Shown piece by piece: positions 1-8,022 of a stretch of 37,213 nucleotides of DNA (positions within the stretch are counted from its first letter, which is position 1; each line of letters starts with the position of its first letter). The stretch comes from Weissella cibaria KACC 11862. GTDB taxonomy: Bacteria > Bacillota > Bacilli > Lactobacillales > Lactobacillaceae. The DNA lies in contig NZ_AEKT01000032.1 of the NCBI RefSeq assembly GCF_000193635.1, positions 1 through 37,213 of the forward strand. Reading direction: 5' to 3'. The translations under genes and the position numbers were made by a program. The notes beneath the pieces were generated by a model. The model was not told the origin of the DNA, searched no databases, and saw nothing but the letters and a program-made list of their open reading frames with translations.

Positions 1-27
1 CGTACGTACGTCGTCGTCTTTTTATTT

Positions 28-879
28 TTATTGTTGTGGAATTGCCACGCTGACAACAGGCACGTTATTAAAGTCTGTCGCGGGCTTAATGTAAATCTTC
101 TTTGATAAGCCGTAGTTATCCTTACCGACACTTGCAACCTTACCGACGTACAAACCAGCCGGTGTCACACCACCCAAACCACTTGTAGTAACCAAATCAC
201 CCTTCTTAACGTCAACGTCAGATGTAATTTGTCCCATCACAATTAGATTCTTTGATTGATTGAAACTGGTAACAATACCGTCAATTACTTCACTGTTGCT
301 GTTCGTAACCCGAATAGCAAAACGATCCGCAACTTGACTATCATCAGACAACAATTCAACCTTGGCATTTGTTGTATTAACTTGGGTGATACGACCAATC
401 AACCCACCTGATCCCATCACTGACAAGCCCTTTTTAAGACCGGCATTCGTTCCCTTGTTGATAATCAACTGAGATTGCCAATTACTTGGTGACCGTGAAA
501 TGACGACTGCATTCACAACCTTATAGTCAGTTAACGTGCCATCAATTTTTAATTGATCTTTTAAAGCACGATTTTCAGCTTGCAATGTCTGTAACTGCAC
601 CTTAGATTGTGCCAAATCATCAATTTTCGTTGTTAACTTTTCATTTTCGTTATACGTGTTCAGCAAATCTGTAATTGCCGCATAACTGCTACTCAATGCT
701 TTGACGGGTGAACTTACCACACCTGACACCCATCCTGACACGTCTGACACAACACGAGTTGGCAATGCTGGCTCTTTTTGAGAACTACGTGCACGCGAAC
801 TAAGTGTAATCACACCAATCGTCACAATTGCGACAATCACTGTGACGACCAAACGGCGTGATGTAAAGATATTTTTCAT
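28..879 (-). CDS. mreC: Rod shape-determining protein MreC
   Basis: This 283-residue protein matches MreC, the bitopic membrane protein that links cytoplasmic MreB filaments to the cell-wall elongation machinery. A short basic N-terminus is followed by a hydrophobic segment (about residues 9-27). Next comes an alpha-helical, probably coiled-coil stretch (about 70-110), and then the beta-rich periplasm-facing domain with typical glycine turns such as GLSVMGSGGLIGRI and GDLVTTSGLGG. The length is normal for the family. It lies 73 nt downstream of mreB in the same direction, the standard mreBCD order. mreD would be expected just beyond the left edge and is not visible. A hairpin in the mreB-mreC gap may lower read-through. 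The assignment is secure from sequence and context. Confidence 0.95.
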   Translation of the reverse strand: MKNIFTSRRLVVTVIVAIVTIGVITLSSRARSSQKEPALPTRVVSDVSGWVSGVVSSPVKALSSSYAAITDLLNTYNENEKLTTKIDDLAQSKVQLQTLQAENRALKDQLKIDGTLTDYKVVNAVVISRSPSNWQSQLIINKGTNAGLKKGLSVMGSGGLIGRITQVNTTNAKVELLSDDSQVADRFAIRVTNSNSEVIDGIVTSFNQSKNLIVMGQITSDVDVKKGDLVTTSGLGGVTPAGLYVGKVASVGKDNYGLSKKIYIKPATDFNNVPVVSVAIPQQ

Positions 880-912
880 CTTCCGATTGCCTTTCGTTTG
901 ATTAAAATAAAC

Positions 913-938
913 AACGCCACACCGAATGGTGCGGCGTT
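913..938 (-). terminator. Hairpin between mreB and mreC
   Basis: An imperfect inverted repeat (AACGCC and GGCGTT arms with CACC/GGTG inside and one internal mismatch) lies between mreB and mreC. On the minus strand it is followed by GTTTATTTTAATC. It could be a weak terminator that sets the ratio of mreB to mreC expression, or an RNA processing site. Confidence 0.5.
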
Positions 939-952
939 ATCGTCTATCTTGC

Positions 953-1957
953 TTAGTTGTTCTTCAAAACATCAATTGACTTCAATGCTTCACCAGTACC
1001 AATCACAACTGCATCTAATGGCTCAGGCGCAACGAAAACAGGCACCTTCGTCGCTTCAGCAATCACTTCATCGAGGTGTTGCAACATGGCCCCACCACCC
1101 GTCAAAACGATACCGTGATCGATAACATCGGCAGCAATTTCTGGTGACGTCTCTTCCAACGTTTCCTTAATTGCAATAATGATTTCTGAAATGACATCCT
1201 TAATCGCGTCAGCAACGTCAACCGCTTCAATATCAATCGTCTTTGGCAAACCAGTTACCAAATCACGACCACGTGCAGATGTTCCTTCCGCACTCTTAGC
1301 AGCTTCAACATCAGCTGAACCGATTTCCATCTTCAAACGTTCTGCCGTTTGCTCACCAATCAGAACAGAGTACTTTTGGCGAATGTATGACATGATTGCT
1401 TCATCAATCTTGTCACCGGCCATACGAATTGAGCGTGATGACACAATGCCACCTAATGAAATTGTGGCAACATCAGTCGTTCCACCACCAAGGTCAACGA
1501 CCATTGACCCTGTTGGCTCCATCACTGGCAAGCCAGCTCCGACAGCAGCCGCAAATGGTTCCTCGATGACATAGGCATCACGCGCACCAGCGACACGTGC
1601 CGCATCAATAACCGCACGGCGTTCAACAGCTGTAACGCCTGATGGCACACCAATCGTAACGTATGGCTTAGCACCGCGACCCCCCAAGGCCTTACCCAAG
1701 TAATACTTCAACATAGCAACCGTCGTCTCGTAATCGGCGATAACACCATCACGCATTGGGCGGATTGCCTTAATTGAGCCTGGTGTACGACCAAGCATAT
1801 CCTTCGCAGCCGATCCAACTGCGACAACTTCATTCGTCTTTGTGTTACGAGCCACAACTGATGGCTCACGAAGCACAATTCCCTTACCTTCAATGTATAC
1901 CAACGTGTTGGCAGTTCCTAAGTCGATTCCGACATTACGAGTTCCAAATGAAAACAC
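953..1957 (-). CDS. mreB: Rod shape-determining actin homologue MreB
   Basis: This 334-residue protein is the bacterial actin MreB, which forms membrane-associated filaments that steer lateral cell-wall synthesis. The actin-fold nucleotide-binding signatures are clear: the phosphate 1 loop [12 protein letters not shown] near the N-terminus, the phosphate 2 loop [12 protein letters not shown] in the middle, and the adenosine motif [14 protein letters not shown] near the C-terminus. Length and motifs are typical. The start is a GTG codon at 1957, with AAGGGAT about nine bases upstream as ribosome binding site. mreC follows downstream. A full-length mreB fits a rod-shaped or coccobacillary cell. 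Confidence 0.97.
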   Translation of the reverse strand: MFSFGTRNVGIDLGTANTLVYIEGKGIVLREPSVVARNTKTNEVVAVGSAAKDMLGRTPGSIKAIRPMRDGVIADYETTVAMLKYYLGKALGGRGAKPYVTIGVPSGVTAVERRAVIDAARVAGARDAYVIEEPFAAAVGAGLPVMEPTGSMVVDLGGGTTDVATISLGGIVSSRSIRMAGDKIDEAIMSYIRQKYSVLIGEQTAERLKMEIGSADVEAAKSAEGTSARGRDLVTGLPKTIDIEAVDVADAIKDVISEIIIAIKETLEETSPEIAADVIDHGIVLTGGGAMLQHLDEVIAEATKVPVFVAPEPLDAVVIGTGEALKSIDVLKNN

Positions 1958-2168
1958 GGCTTCTATCCCTTTTCTTTACAATATTTTATAGTTAATTTTT
2001 CTATGGCCTAACATAAAGCAGTCTGGATACGTCAGCAGTTATCACCTACCACCGTAACCAAGTCACCCTTACCAGCTGCAAAAAACAATCTCACTGTCCG
2101 GATAAACTTCAAGGAGCAGATTACTAATTGCTACGCTAAAACGCCACACTAATTTCTTATTAAGTTTA
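1958..2168. other. mreB-radC intergenic region
   Basis: These 211 bases hold the 5' region of mreB on the minus strand. An AT-rich TATAAAAT box (about 1984-1991) close to the start codon could be a -10 element, but I see no convincing -35 at proper spacing. No reading frame or RNA gene is evident. Confidence 0.4.
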
Positions 2169-2654
2169 TCACACCTTATCGTTTTTCGTCCATAAGTCAT
2201 ACAACGTTTCAACGCTTATTTCTGTCAACCAATGTTGCGACCTTAAACTCGTATAGCCACGACTTGAAATTACCATAAAGTCGAGCAAATGAAATTGCAT
2301 GACACCGCTACACATTGCCAGCTGGGTCATGAGTTTACGATCCGCTTGTGAGAGCCGTAAGCTACCACTCGGATGATTATGAACCACAATAAAGCCGTAA
2401 GCATTCAATGCCACTAGGCGTCGAAAAATATCGCGTGGATGCACCGTCACACTGTCTAAGGTACCAATCGCAACCCGATTAACTTCTAGCACCCGCATTT
2501 GCGTATTGACCGCAAGTATCCAACAGGCTTCTTGTGGTGACTGCCCGAACTGTTGCACCATAGCATCACCAACTTTTTGCACCGAATCCGCAATTTCTAG
2601 CATTTGTGCACCTCCATCTAGCAATACAGACGCCCAAATCAGGGAATTCTCCAT
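2169..2654 (-). CDS. radC: Short RadC-type JAB/MPN domain protein
   Basis: The protein carries the JAMM metalloprotease-like motif of the RadC family: an upstream glutamate region, then HNHPSG, and a serine and aspartate further on (SQAD). The function of RadC proteins is unsettled despite the old DNA-repair name. Full-length RadC (about 220 residues) has an N-terminal helix-hairpin-helix-like domain. Here only about 160 residues from MENSLIW onward resemble RadC and that domain is missing. The frame is open further upstream to 2861, but that part runs antisense through the VOC gene and does not look like protein. I chose the ATG at 2654 because a possible minus-strand promoter (TTGACT, 16 nt, TATACG) would put the transcript start near 2680. 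An ATG at 2675 is the alternative. Confidence 0.75.
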   Translation of the reverse strand: MENSLIWASVLLDGGAQMLEIADSVQKVGDAMVQQFGQSPQEACWILAVNTQMRVLEVNRVAIGTLDSVTVHPRDIFRRLVALNAYGFIVVHNHPSGSLRLSQADRKLMTQLAMCSGVMQFHLLDFMVISSRGYTSLRSQHWLTEISVETLYDLWTKNDKV

Positions 2655-2663
2655 TTTCCATCG

Positions 2664-2691
2664 TGTACCACTCATGAGAAAGGCGTATAAT
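2664..2691 (+). promoter_or_regulatory. Promoter for VOC gene, overlapping the radC 5' end
   Basis: A perfect TATAAT sits at 2686-2691, about 33 bases before the VOC start codon. The -35 element is weak (TGTACC-like, 16-base spacing). The same bases read TATTATA on the other strand, so the -10 regions of the two divergent genes seem to share sequence. Confidence 0.55.
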
Positions 2692-2723
2692 AGACACACA
2701 TTAATAGTCAAATGAGGTTTATT

Positions 2724-3068
2724 ATGCGAGTTCGTAAATTTGCTCCCCTGCGCATTCCAACCACGAATGTCGCACGAGCTGTCCGTTTTTACCGTGAAGT
2801 TTTTGATTTGCCAACTGAATTTGGTGAGAATGAATCCCGGCACTTGTACTTCGATCAGCAATCAATCGTGTTTGAAGAAGATCCGGAAGCCGATCCAATT
2901 GTTGTCCAGGTCACCGTTCGTGATCACAAGGAAACCGTTGAAAATCACTTTATCAATTACTATGTCACCCAGGCCAAGCCAGCTACCGAGAGTGACGATG
3001 GTCGGCATATCATTTTCCATTTAGATGATTTTGAAGGTAACCACATCGAAGTCATTGCTAACAAATAG
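2724..3068 (+). CDS. VOC (glyoxalase/bleomycin-resistance fold) family protein
   Basis: A 114-residue single-domain protein of the vicinal oxygen chelate superfamily. The N-terminus contains the typical RIPTTNVARAVRFYREVFDLP segment (conserved TTNV...A.RFYR core), and the C-terminus ends with the second beta-alpha unit (DFEGNHIEVIANK), where metal-coordinating His/Glu residues usually lie. The substrate cannot be told; the fold covers glyoxalases, antibiotic-binding proteins and dioxygenases. I prefer the ATG at 2724 over the in-frame ATG at 2712 because GAGG lies six bases before it, while nothing resembling a ribosome binding site precedes 2712. It stands alone, with its own promoter and a terminator shared with the convergent regulator. 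Confidence 0.8.
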   Translation: MRVRKFAPLRIPTTNVARAVRFYREVFDLPTEFGENESRHLYFDQQSIVFEEDPEADPIVVQVTVRDHKETVENHFINYYVTQAKPATESDDGRHIIFHLDDFEGNHIEVIANK

Positions 3069-3072
3069 TTAA

Positions 3073-3111
3073 TAGCCCCAACACGACCAAGTACGGTCAT
3101 GTTGGGGCTAT
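3073..3111. terminator. Bidirectional terminator between VOC gene and Rgg-like gene
   Basis: An inverted repeat with TAGCCCCAACACGACC and GGTCATGTTGGGGCTA arms, nearly perfect over 15 base pairs, is followed by TTTTAAT on the plus strand. It lies between two convergent stop codons and can serve both genes. Confidence 0.85.
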
Positions 3112-3119
3112 TTTAATCA

Positions 3120-3956
3120 TCATATATTTTCTGCTCGCTTGTACCAAGCATCAATCAAAGCACTTGATAATTCGGCCATTTCAGTCATGCCTAATTCAGT
3201 TGCCTGGTTCGCCAGTTTCCGAGCGTCATCCCAATTATGGTATTCCAATTGAGATACCAATCGCGCCCACCAAGCGAAGCTCATTGCGGTCTTTGGCTCA
3301 TTAACGATCCAATCTGCCACCGTTTTAAAACTGGCTAAATCAAAATCATCACGTCCCAATAAAACCGTCATATAACGCACAGTCATTGCATTCAATCGTT
3401 CCATCGTACTATGTGGCCAGCTCTTGGTCCAGATTTCTGACAGATATTGTTGTGCCATCGCCTTATCAACTTCCGCAATCACAGGATAGAGCAACGCCAC
3501 ATCCATTGCACGCCAGATTTTAACCGCTTCAAATGAATCAATTAAAATTTGTTGGGCAATTTGGGCGTGTTCATCGGGAATCAATCGTGCGTGAAGCACA
3601 TCCGCTAAACTCGCGACACGCAAAAAACCACGTGCCATTGTATTTCGGAATAGTTGATAACTACGTCGACTCACTTCTTTGATTGTTTCTGCATCTTGGG
3701 CTTGATTTGCTGCCAACAACTCGCCCATTAGGCCTTCAACTGTGTCATGCCCGTTAACCAATTCACTATTGATTTCCGCACCCGTCAACAGTAAGTGACT
3801 CATCAATGAGATGAACCCCTCGGCAGGCAAATCATTTTCTTCATTCAAGTACCGGTAATAGCGGTTACGGCTAATGCCAATATTCGCTAATTCACGAACC
3901 GGGATGTCATTTGCTTGTCGAATCTCATTGATTCGATCACGATTAATTAAACTCAT
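3120..3956 (-). CDS. Rgg-like helix-turn-helix transcriptional regulator
   Basis: A 278-residue protein with an N-terminal helix-turn-helix (about residues 7-45, containing REL.NIGISRNRYYRYLN). A long all-helical C-terminal region follows, of the type seen in Rgg/GadR/MutR regulators, where it forms a TPR-like repeat domain that may bind a peptide or other ligand. The helix-turn-helix departs from the usual XRE consensus, so it is a divergent member. The length fits the family (about 280-300). The start has AAGGTG upstream. It is transcribed away from the PTS gene, and no small peptide pheromone gene was found beside it. The target is unknown; function is inferred from architecture only. Confidence 0.75.
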   Translation of the reverse strand: MSLINRDRINEIRQANDIPVRELANIGISRNRYYRYLNEENDLPAEGFISLMSHLLLTGAEINSELVNGHDTVEGLMGELLAANQAQDAETIKEVSRRSYQLFRNTMARGFLRVASLADVLHARLIPDEHAQIAQQILIDSFEAVKIWRAMDVALLYPVIAEVDKAMAQQYLSEIWTKSWPHSTMERLNAMTVRYMTVLLGRDDFDLASFKTVADWIVNEPKTAMSFAWWARLVSQLEYHNWDDARKLANQATELGMTEMAELSSALIDAWYKRAENI

Positions 3957-4096
3957 GCGTTACACCTTCCAACATCTATTCTCTCTGGATTTTTGCGCGT
4001 GTTAGCGCACGTGCCTTTTTCTCTTAACTGAGTGTACCACCGGCGAAACAGTCATTCAACTATATTCCCTTACATTTTTTATACGATTTAAAAAAC

Positions 4097-4150
4097 AAAA
4101 CTCGTCCTCACAATTGTAGCTAACTTACTACAACCGTAAAGACGAGTTTT
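4097..4150. terminator. Terminator downstream of PTS permease gene
   Basis: AAAACTCGTC and GACGAGTTTT arms enclose a second inverted repeat (TTGTAG...CTACAA). The minus strand continues with TTTTGTTTTTT, which makes it a strong terminator for the PTS gene. The plus-strand side also carries a T-run. Confidence 0.85.
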
Positions 4151-4176
4151 TGTGTCTAAATTTTAGAATGTCGTTA

Positions 4177-6204
4177 CTAGAAAATTACACGGCCAACATA
4201 GTTTCCCGCGATACCATCAAAAATCTCTTCATCGTCAACCTTGACTTGGGCTTGTTCTGACAAGCCCATGAAGATAACCATCGTGGTTGCTAGCTTACCG
4301 GCAGCCTTGACCGCAGCAATGTCCATCGTTGCAAGCAAGTCACCGTGCTTAATTTTATCGCCCACGGCCACCTTGATATCGAATGGTTCACCATTCAGTT
4401 CAACTGTGTTGATTCCCATGTGCACCAAAATTTCTAGACCACTTTCTGTCCGTAAACCAATGGCGTGCTTCGTTGGCGAAACCATCGTGACCTCAGCATC
4501 AATTGGTGCCAAGATATCGTCATCGGTTGGTTCGATTGCAAAGCCATCGCCCATCATCTTTGAGGCAAATGTCTCATCCTGGACGTGTTCCAAGTGAAGC
4601 AAAGATCCGTTCGCAACCGCAAAGAAGTTTTCCTCCTTACCGGCTGGTGTTTCATCGACTGCCTTAACTTCATCAGCAGACAATGGATTTTCTAGCTTAG
4701 ATGATAACTCACCATTATAAATCTTCTCAACGTTATCGGCCACGAATTGTACATCAGGTCCAATCACGATGTGAATTTGGTGATCATCCAAAACGTTAAC
4801 CCCCATGACACCAGGCGTCTTCTTCAACGCATCTACATCTGCCAATGACGTATCTGTCATCTTATAACGCAAACGCGTCGTGCAGTTGTACAAGTACGTC
4901 AAATTGTCTTTGGCAGCGGCGTCACCACCTAGTGCTGACCATACCATTCGTGCTGTGCGGAGGTACTTATCTTCCCCACCAACTGTTGCCGCCTTACCAA
5001 CTTGGACATCGTTGGCCGCGTCATCATCGTCCTTAGGATCACGACCCGGCGTCATCAAGTTAAACTTCTTAATCGCGAAAGTAAAGATACTGTAGTACAA
5101 GATCGCAAAAATGACACCTTGTACTAGCAACATGTATGGCTTATTCGCCAATGGCATTGAATAACTCAGAATATAATCGACCAAGCCACCAGAGAACGTA
5201 AATCCTGACGTCCAGTGGAAGAAGGCTGCAATGGCCAATGACAAGCCCATCAAAATAGCGTGAATTACATACAGTGGCCAAGCCACAAACATGAATGAAA
5301 ACTCAAGTGGTTCAGTGACCCCAGTAAAGAAGGCCGCAATTCCAGCCGCCAACATCAATGACCCAACTCGCTTCTTTTGTGCGGGACGTGCTTGCCGATA
5401 AATGGCATAAGCACCCGCAGGTAACCCAAACATCATAATTGGGAAGAAGCCAGCTTGGTACATACCTGTTACACCCTTAACACCAGTTGAGTTCCAGTAG
5501 TTACCAATATCATTAATACCAGCAATATTAAACCAAAAGACTGAATTCAACGCGTGGTGCAAACCAGCTGGAATCAACATGCGGTTGAAGAAACCGTACA
5601 AACCGGCACCTACCCAGCCAAGGCCGGAAATCAACTTCGCAAACGTAACCAAGCCGGTATAAACTGGTGGCCAGACCAACAATAATACAACCGAAACCAA
5701 CAACATCAGGACAGCCGTAATAATCGGTACCGAACGCTTACCGCTAAAGAAGGCCAAAGCAGCTGGCAAACGTACTTCGCTAAAGCGATTATACATTGCT
5801 GCCGCTAGCAAACCTGAAATAATACCAAGCAACACATTATTTGTTACCAAAGCATCAAATGCCGGGTTGACGGCGCTCAGTTTGATGTTCATCAGCGCTG
5901 CGATATTCTTTGGCGCCAATAAGTTAACAGGCAATTCATACGCCACAACAGCTGCTAGTGCAACTGCACCAGCTTCCTTTTTTTGCACCATACCCAAGGC
6001 CAACCCAACTGCGAACAGCAAGGCCAACTGGCCCAACAAGCCATTACCGGCAAAGGCCAAAAAGTTTCCAATCGATTGCGCGACACCACCTGGCAAACGC
6101 AAAATCCAATTACCAACCCCAACAAGTAAGGCTGCAGCTGGCAATACGGAAACCGGCAACATCAACGAACGACCCATTCGTTGTAGATAATCCTTCATTT
6201 TCAC
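4177..6204 (-). CDS. nagE: PTS EIICBA permease, N-acetylglucosamine/glucose type
   Basis: A 675-residue phosphotransferase permease that takes up and phosphorylates an aldohexose, with domains in the order EIIC, EIIB, EIIA. EIIC spans about residues 1-390 and holds multiple membrane segments, including GLHHALN, FFPIMMFGLP, GVTEPLEF and the terminal FNLMTPGRDP. These resemble E. coli NagE more than PtsG as I recall them, so I favour N-acetylglucosamine; glucose remains possible. EIIB (about 415-490) has the phosphocysteine in NCTTRLR. EIIA (about 530-675) has the two active-site histidines in PTKHAIGL and VHMGINTV. A strong AGGGGA ribosome binding site precedes the ATG. A possible promoter (TTGTCA, 17 bases, CAAAAT) lies in the gap to degV. 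All three domains look intact. Confidence 0.9.
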   Translation of the reverse strand: MKMKDYLQRMGRSLMLPVSVLPAAALLVGVGNWILRLPGGVAQSIGNFLAFAGNGLLGQLALLFAVGLALGMVQKKEAGAVALAAVVAYELPVNLLAPKNIAALMNIKLSAVNPAFDALVTNNVLLGIISGLLAAAMYNRFSEVRLPAALAFFSGKRSVPIITAVLMLLVSVVLLLVWPPVYTGLVTFAKLISGLGWVGAGLYGFFNRMLIPAGLHHALNSVFWFNIAGINDIGNYWNSTGVKGVTGMYQAGFFPIMMFGLPAGAYAIYRQARPAQKKRVGSLMLAAGIAAFFTGVTEPLEFSFMFVAWPLYVIHAILMGLSLAIAAFFHWTSGFTFSGGLVDYILSYSMPLANKPYMLLVQGVIFAILYYSIFTFAIKKFNLMTPGRDPKDDDDAANDVQVGKAATVGGEDKYLRTARMVWSALGGDAAAKDNLTYLYNCTTRLRYKMTDTSLADVDALKKTPGVMGVNVLDDHQIHIVIGPDVQFVADNVEKIYNGELSSKLENPLSADEVKAVDETPAGKEENFFAVANGSLLHLEHVQDETFASKMMGDGFAIEPTDDDILAPIDAEVTMVSPTKHAIGLRTESGLEILVHMGINTVELNGEPFDIKVAVGDKIKHGDLLATMDIAAVKAAGKLATTMVIFMGLSEQAQVKVDDEEIFDGIAGNYVGRVIF

Positions 6205-6303
6205 AATTCCCCTAAAAAATAATTAACAGTATGAATAATTTCCTATACCAATGTTTTTTATTTTGCACTTAAACCATTGATTTGACAATGATTCCTTATG
6301 AAA

Positions 6304-6340
6304 AAAGGTCTATACCAACATTTGTTTGGTATAGACCTTT
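6304..6340. terminator. Terminator between degV and PTS gene
   Basis: AAAGGTCTATACCAA and TTGGTATAGACCTTT form a 15-base-pair perfect stem with a seven-base loop. It ends degV transcription on the minus strand, where TTTTTTCAT follows, and lies upstream of the putative PTS promoter. I see no sign that it is an antiterminator-controlled element. Confidence 0.85.
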
Positions 6341-6355
6341 AACTATTCTTTAACT

Positions 6356-7225
6356 TTACAATAACGACTTGTAGTCCTGACCCCAAATCATCCCCATGGC
6401 TTTTTCGCCCGTGTGGACACCGATGTAGGGACCGATAATGCTACGTTCGACAACCACATCTGGGAAGGCCGCTTGTAACTCAGCCGCCCAGCTATCGGCC
6501 AAATCTGGGTGGTTGCCATCAACAATGGCAACGCGTAATGGATAGGTAGCCGCGTCGTGAATTGCTGTGAAGTCAGCTATCATTTTCTTCCAAGCCCGCT
6601 TCATCGCGCGTTCCTTCCCGATTGCAATGATTTTGCCGTCTTCAAAAGTCAACATCGGTTTGATATTTAGCAATGATCCTAGCGTTGCCTGCCCACCTGA
6701 AATTCGACCCGTGCGTTGCAAATGACGAATATCATCTACTGCGAAATAAACATTAGTCGTCCCACGTAGCGTCGTCAAAGCCGCCAAAATTTCCGGTACA
6801 TCATGGCCAGCTTGCACCATTTCGGCTGCCAACTTAGCCTGATTGCCGGCTCCAGCGGCCGCAATTTGTGAATCCCAGGCATGGATTTTAATGTTATCCA
6901 TCGTTTGTGCCAATGATTGGACTGATGAATAGGTACCTGAAATGCCGCTCGACAAAACCACGGCAATCACGTCAGTATAACCTGCTGCAGCCAACTCGTT
7001 GAAGGCCGTCATGAAAACACCGATTTCTGGCTGTGAAGTCGTAAATGGTGTTACTGCCGTCCGGGCCATTTCATAGAATTCAGCTGGCGTCTGCCAATCT
7101 TCATTCTCATGAAATACTTGCGTGCCCATCATAATAGGATTGTTAATTTGCTTAATATTTAAAGCTTCTAAATCTTCGGGTGAAATGTAACTTGAACTAT
7201 CCACCAAAACCGCAATCTTGCTCAT
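6356..7225 (-). CDS. DegV family fatty-acid-binding protein
   Basis: A 289-residue DegV family protein. Members bind a fatty acid in a cleft between two domains, and in Gram-positives some (FakB) present exogenous fatty acids to the kinase FakA. Diagnostic elements are the N-terminal IAVLVDSSSYI, the SGISGTYSS loop that contacts the lipid carboxylate, and the C-terminal GPYIGVHTGEKAMGM segment. The length is typical. It is a single-gene unit ending at the hairpin at 6304-6340. Whether it serves FakA cannot be judged here. Confidence 0.9.
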   Translation of the reverse strand: MSKIAVLVDSSSYISPEDLEALNIKQINNPIMMGTQVFHENEDWQTPAEFYEMARTAVTPFTTSQPEIGVFMTAFNELAAAGYTDVIAVVLSSGISGTYSSVQSLAQTMDNIKIHAWDSQIAAAGAGNQAKLAAEMVQAGHDVPEILAALTTLRGTTNVYFAVDDIRHLQRTGRISGGQATLGSLLNIKPMLTFEDGKIIAIGKERAMKRAWKKMIADFTAIHDAATYPLRVAIVDGNHPDLADSWAAELQAAFPDVVVERSIIGPYIGVHTGEKAMGMIWGQDYKSLL

Positions 7226-7283
7226 CTTCTCTTATTTTTCTCCAAATAGTTTACGTCGTGTATTAAATTTACCACGTTTACGC

Positions 7284-7646
7284 TCAAAAGTGTGCCCCTA
7301 ACCACGCGCCTAGTAGCAAGACAGGGACGCCCCCCACAAACGCTAGTAAGGTTTGGCCGATAATGTTAACCCGTTCACCGGGATTTTGCAGCCCGTTGGC
7401 CAAGGCAACAATTGGGGTTGAAAAGGTTGAATAACCACCCAAAATACCAGTTGCCCAGAACGTATTTTGCATAACCGGTAGTTGCATGCCATAGGCAAAA
7501 CCGATTAATAACGCAGCTGAAAGATTGATGACCATCACCATCCAAGCGCTTGCCTTACCAAATACTTTTGGTGCCAACTCTAATAAGCTGAACCGGGCCA
7601 TTGATCCGAAGATAGCGCCCAAGCCCGCAACAACAATTTGCATCAT
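7284..7646 (-). CDS. crcB: Fluoride channel FluC/CrcB, second subunit
   Basis: A 120-residue protein with four hydrophobic segments, matching FluC (CrcB), which exports fluoride as a dual-topology dimer. The pore asparagine is in VMVINLSAALLIGF and the conserved STFST turn with its phenylalanine is in ILGGYSTFSTPIV. The start codon overlaps the end of the upstream crcB copy in an ATGA arrangement, with AAGGTGG as ribosome binding site, so the two products are translated in a coupled way. Such paired genes usually encode a heterodimer with fixed opposite topologies. Confidence 0.92.
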   Translation of the reverse strand: MMQIVVAGLGAIFGSMARFSLLELAPKVFGKASAWMVMVINLSAALLIGFAYGMQLPVMQNTFWATGILGGYSTFSTPIVALANGLQNPGERVNIIGQTLLAFVGGVPVLLLGAWLGAHF

Positions 7647-8020
7647 GCTGCCACCACCTTTTCAGCTAAATAACGGCCCAGATAGACGACTATGACACCA
7701 CCAATAACACTCACAAGAATATACACACCACCAATTAGCCAACCATGTTTCACCATATCTAAGATGGCTGTTGAATATGTAGTGTAGGCGCCAAGGACGC
7801 CGACCATAATAAAGTCGGCGACCGGCTGAGCAAGTGTCACTTTTTTCGACCAAATGACGACGAGAAAAGCCGACAAGAAGGTACCCGTTAAATTAATAAT
7901 TAGGGTTGATAGCGGAAAATTCGTCACATTAACCAATAGCGCAACTGCTTCACGTAGACTCCCGCCAAAGAAGCCACCCATGCCAACCGCCATTAACCGC
8001 TGCCAAAAAAGTTTTGTCAT
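7643..8020 (-). CDS. crcB: Fluoride channel FluC/CrcB, first subunit
   Basis: A 125-residue FluC/CrcB homologue with four membrane segments. The pore asparagine lies in LIINLTGTF. The usual TTFST turn reads TTYST, so the phenylalanine found in the other copy is a tyrosine here. The open frame extends to 8062, but the ATG at 8020 has GGGAGGA ten bases upstream, and the extension overlaps the ClC gene, so 8020 is the better start. The upstream ClC stop lies two bases before this ATG and the second crcB overlaps at the other end; all three are clearly one operon. Confidence 0.92.
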   Translation of the reverse strand: MTKLFWQRLMAVGMGGFFGGSLREAVALLVNVTNFPLSTLIINLTGTFLSAFLVVIWSKKVTLAQPVADFIMVGVLGAYTTYSTAILDMVKHGWLIGGVYILVSVIGGVIVVYLGRYLAEKVVAA

Positions 8021-8022
8021 CT

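Noticed and set aside
1-27. Start of mreD at the left edge
   Set aside because: Only 27 bases are available and no start codon with a ribosome binding site is visible.
1179-1574. 131-codon open frame opposite mreB
   Set aside because: It is the mirror of a conserved gene; rich in Ser, Ala and Thr as shadow frames are, with no ribosome binding site.
2655-2861. N-terminal extension of the RadC reading frame
   Set aside because: It runs antisense through the VOC gene, lacks any RadC N-terminal similarity, and has a composition unlike a protein.
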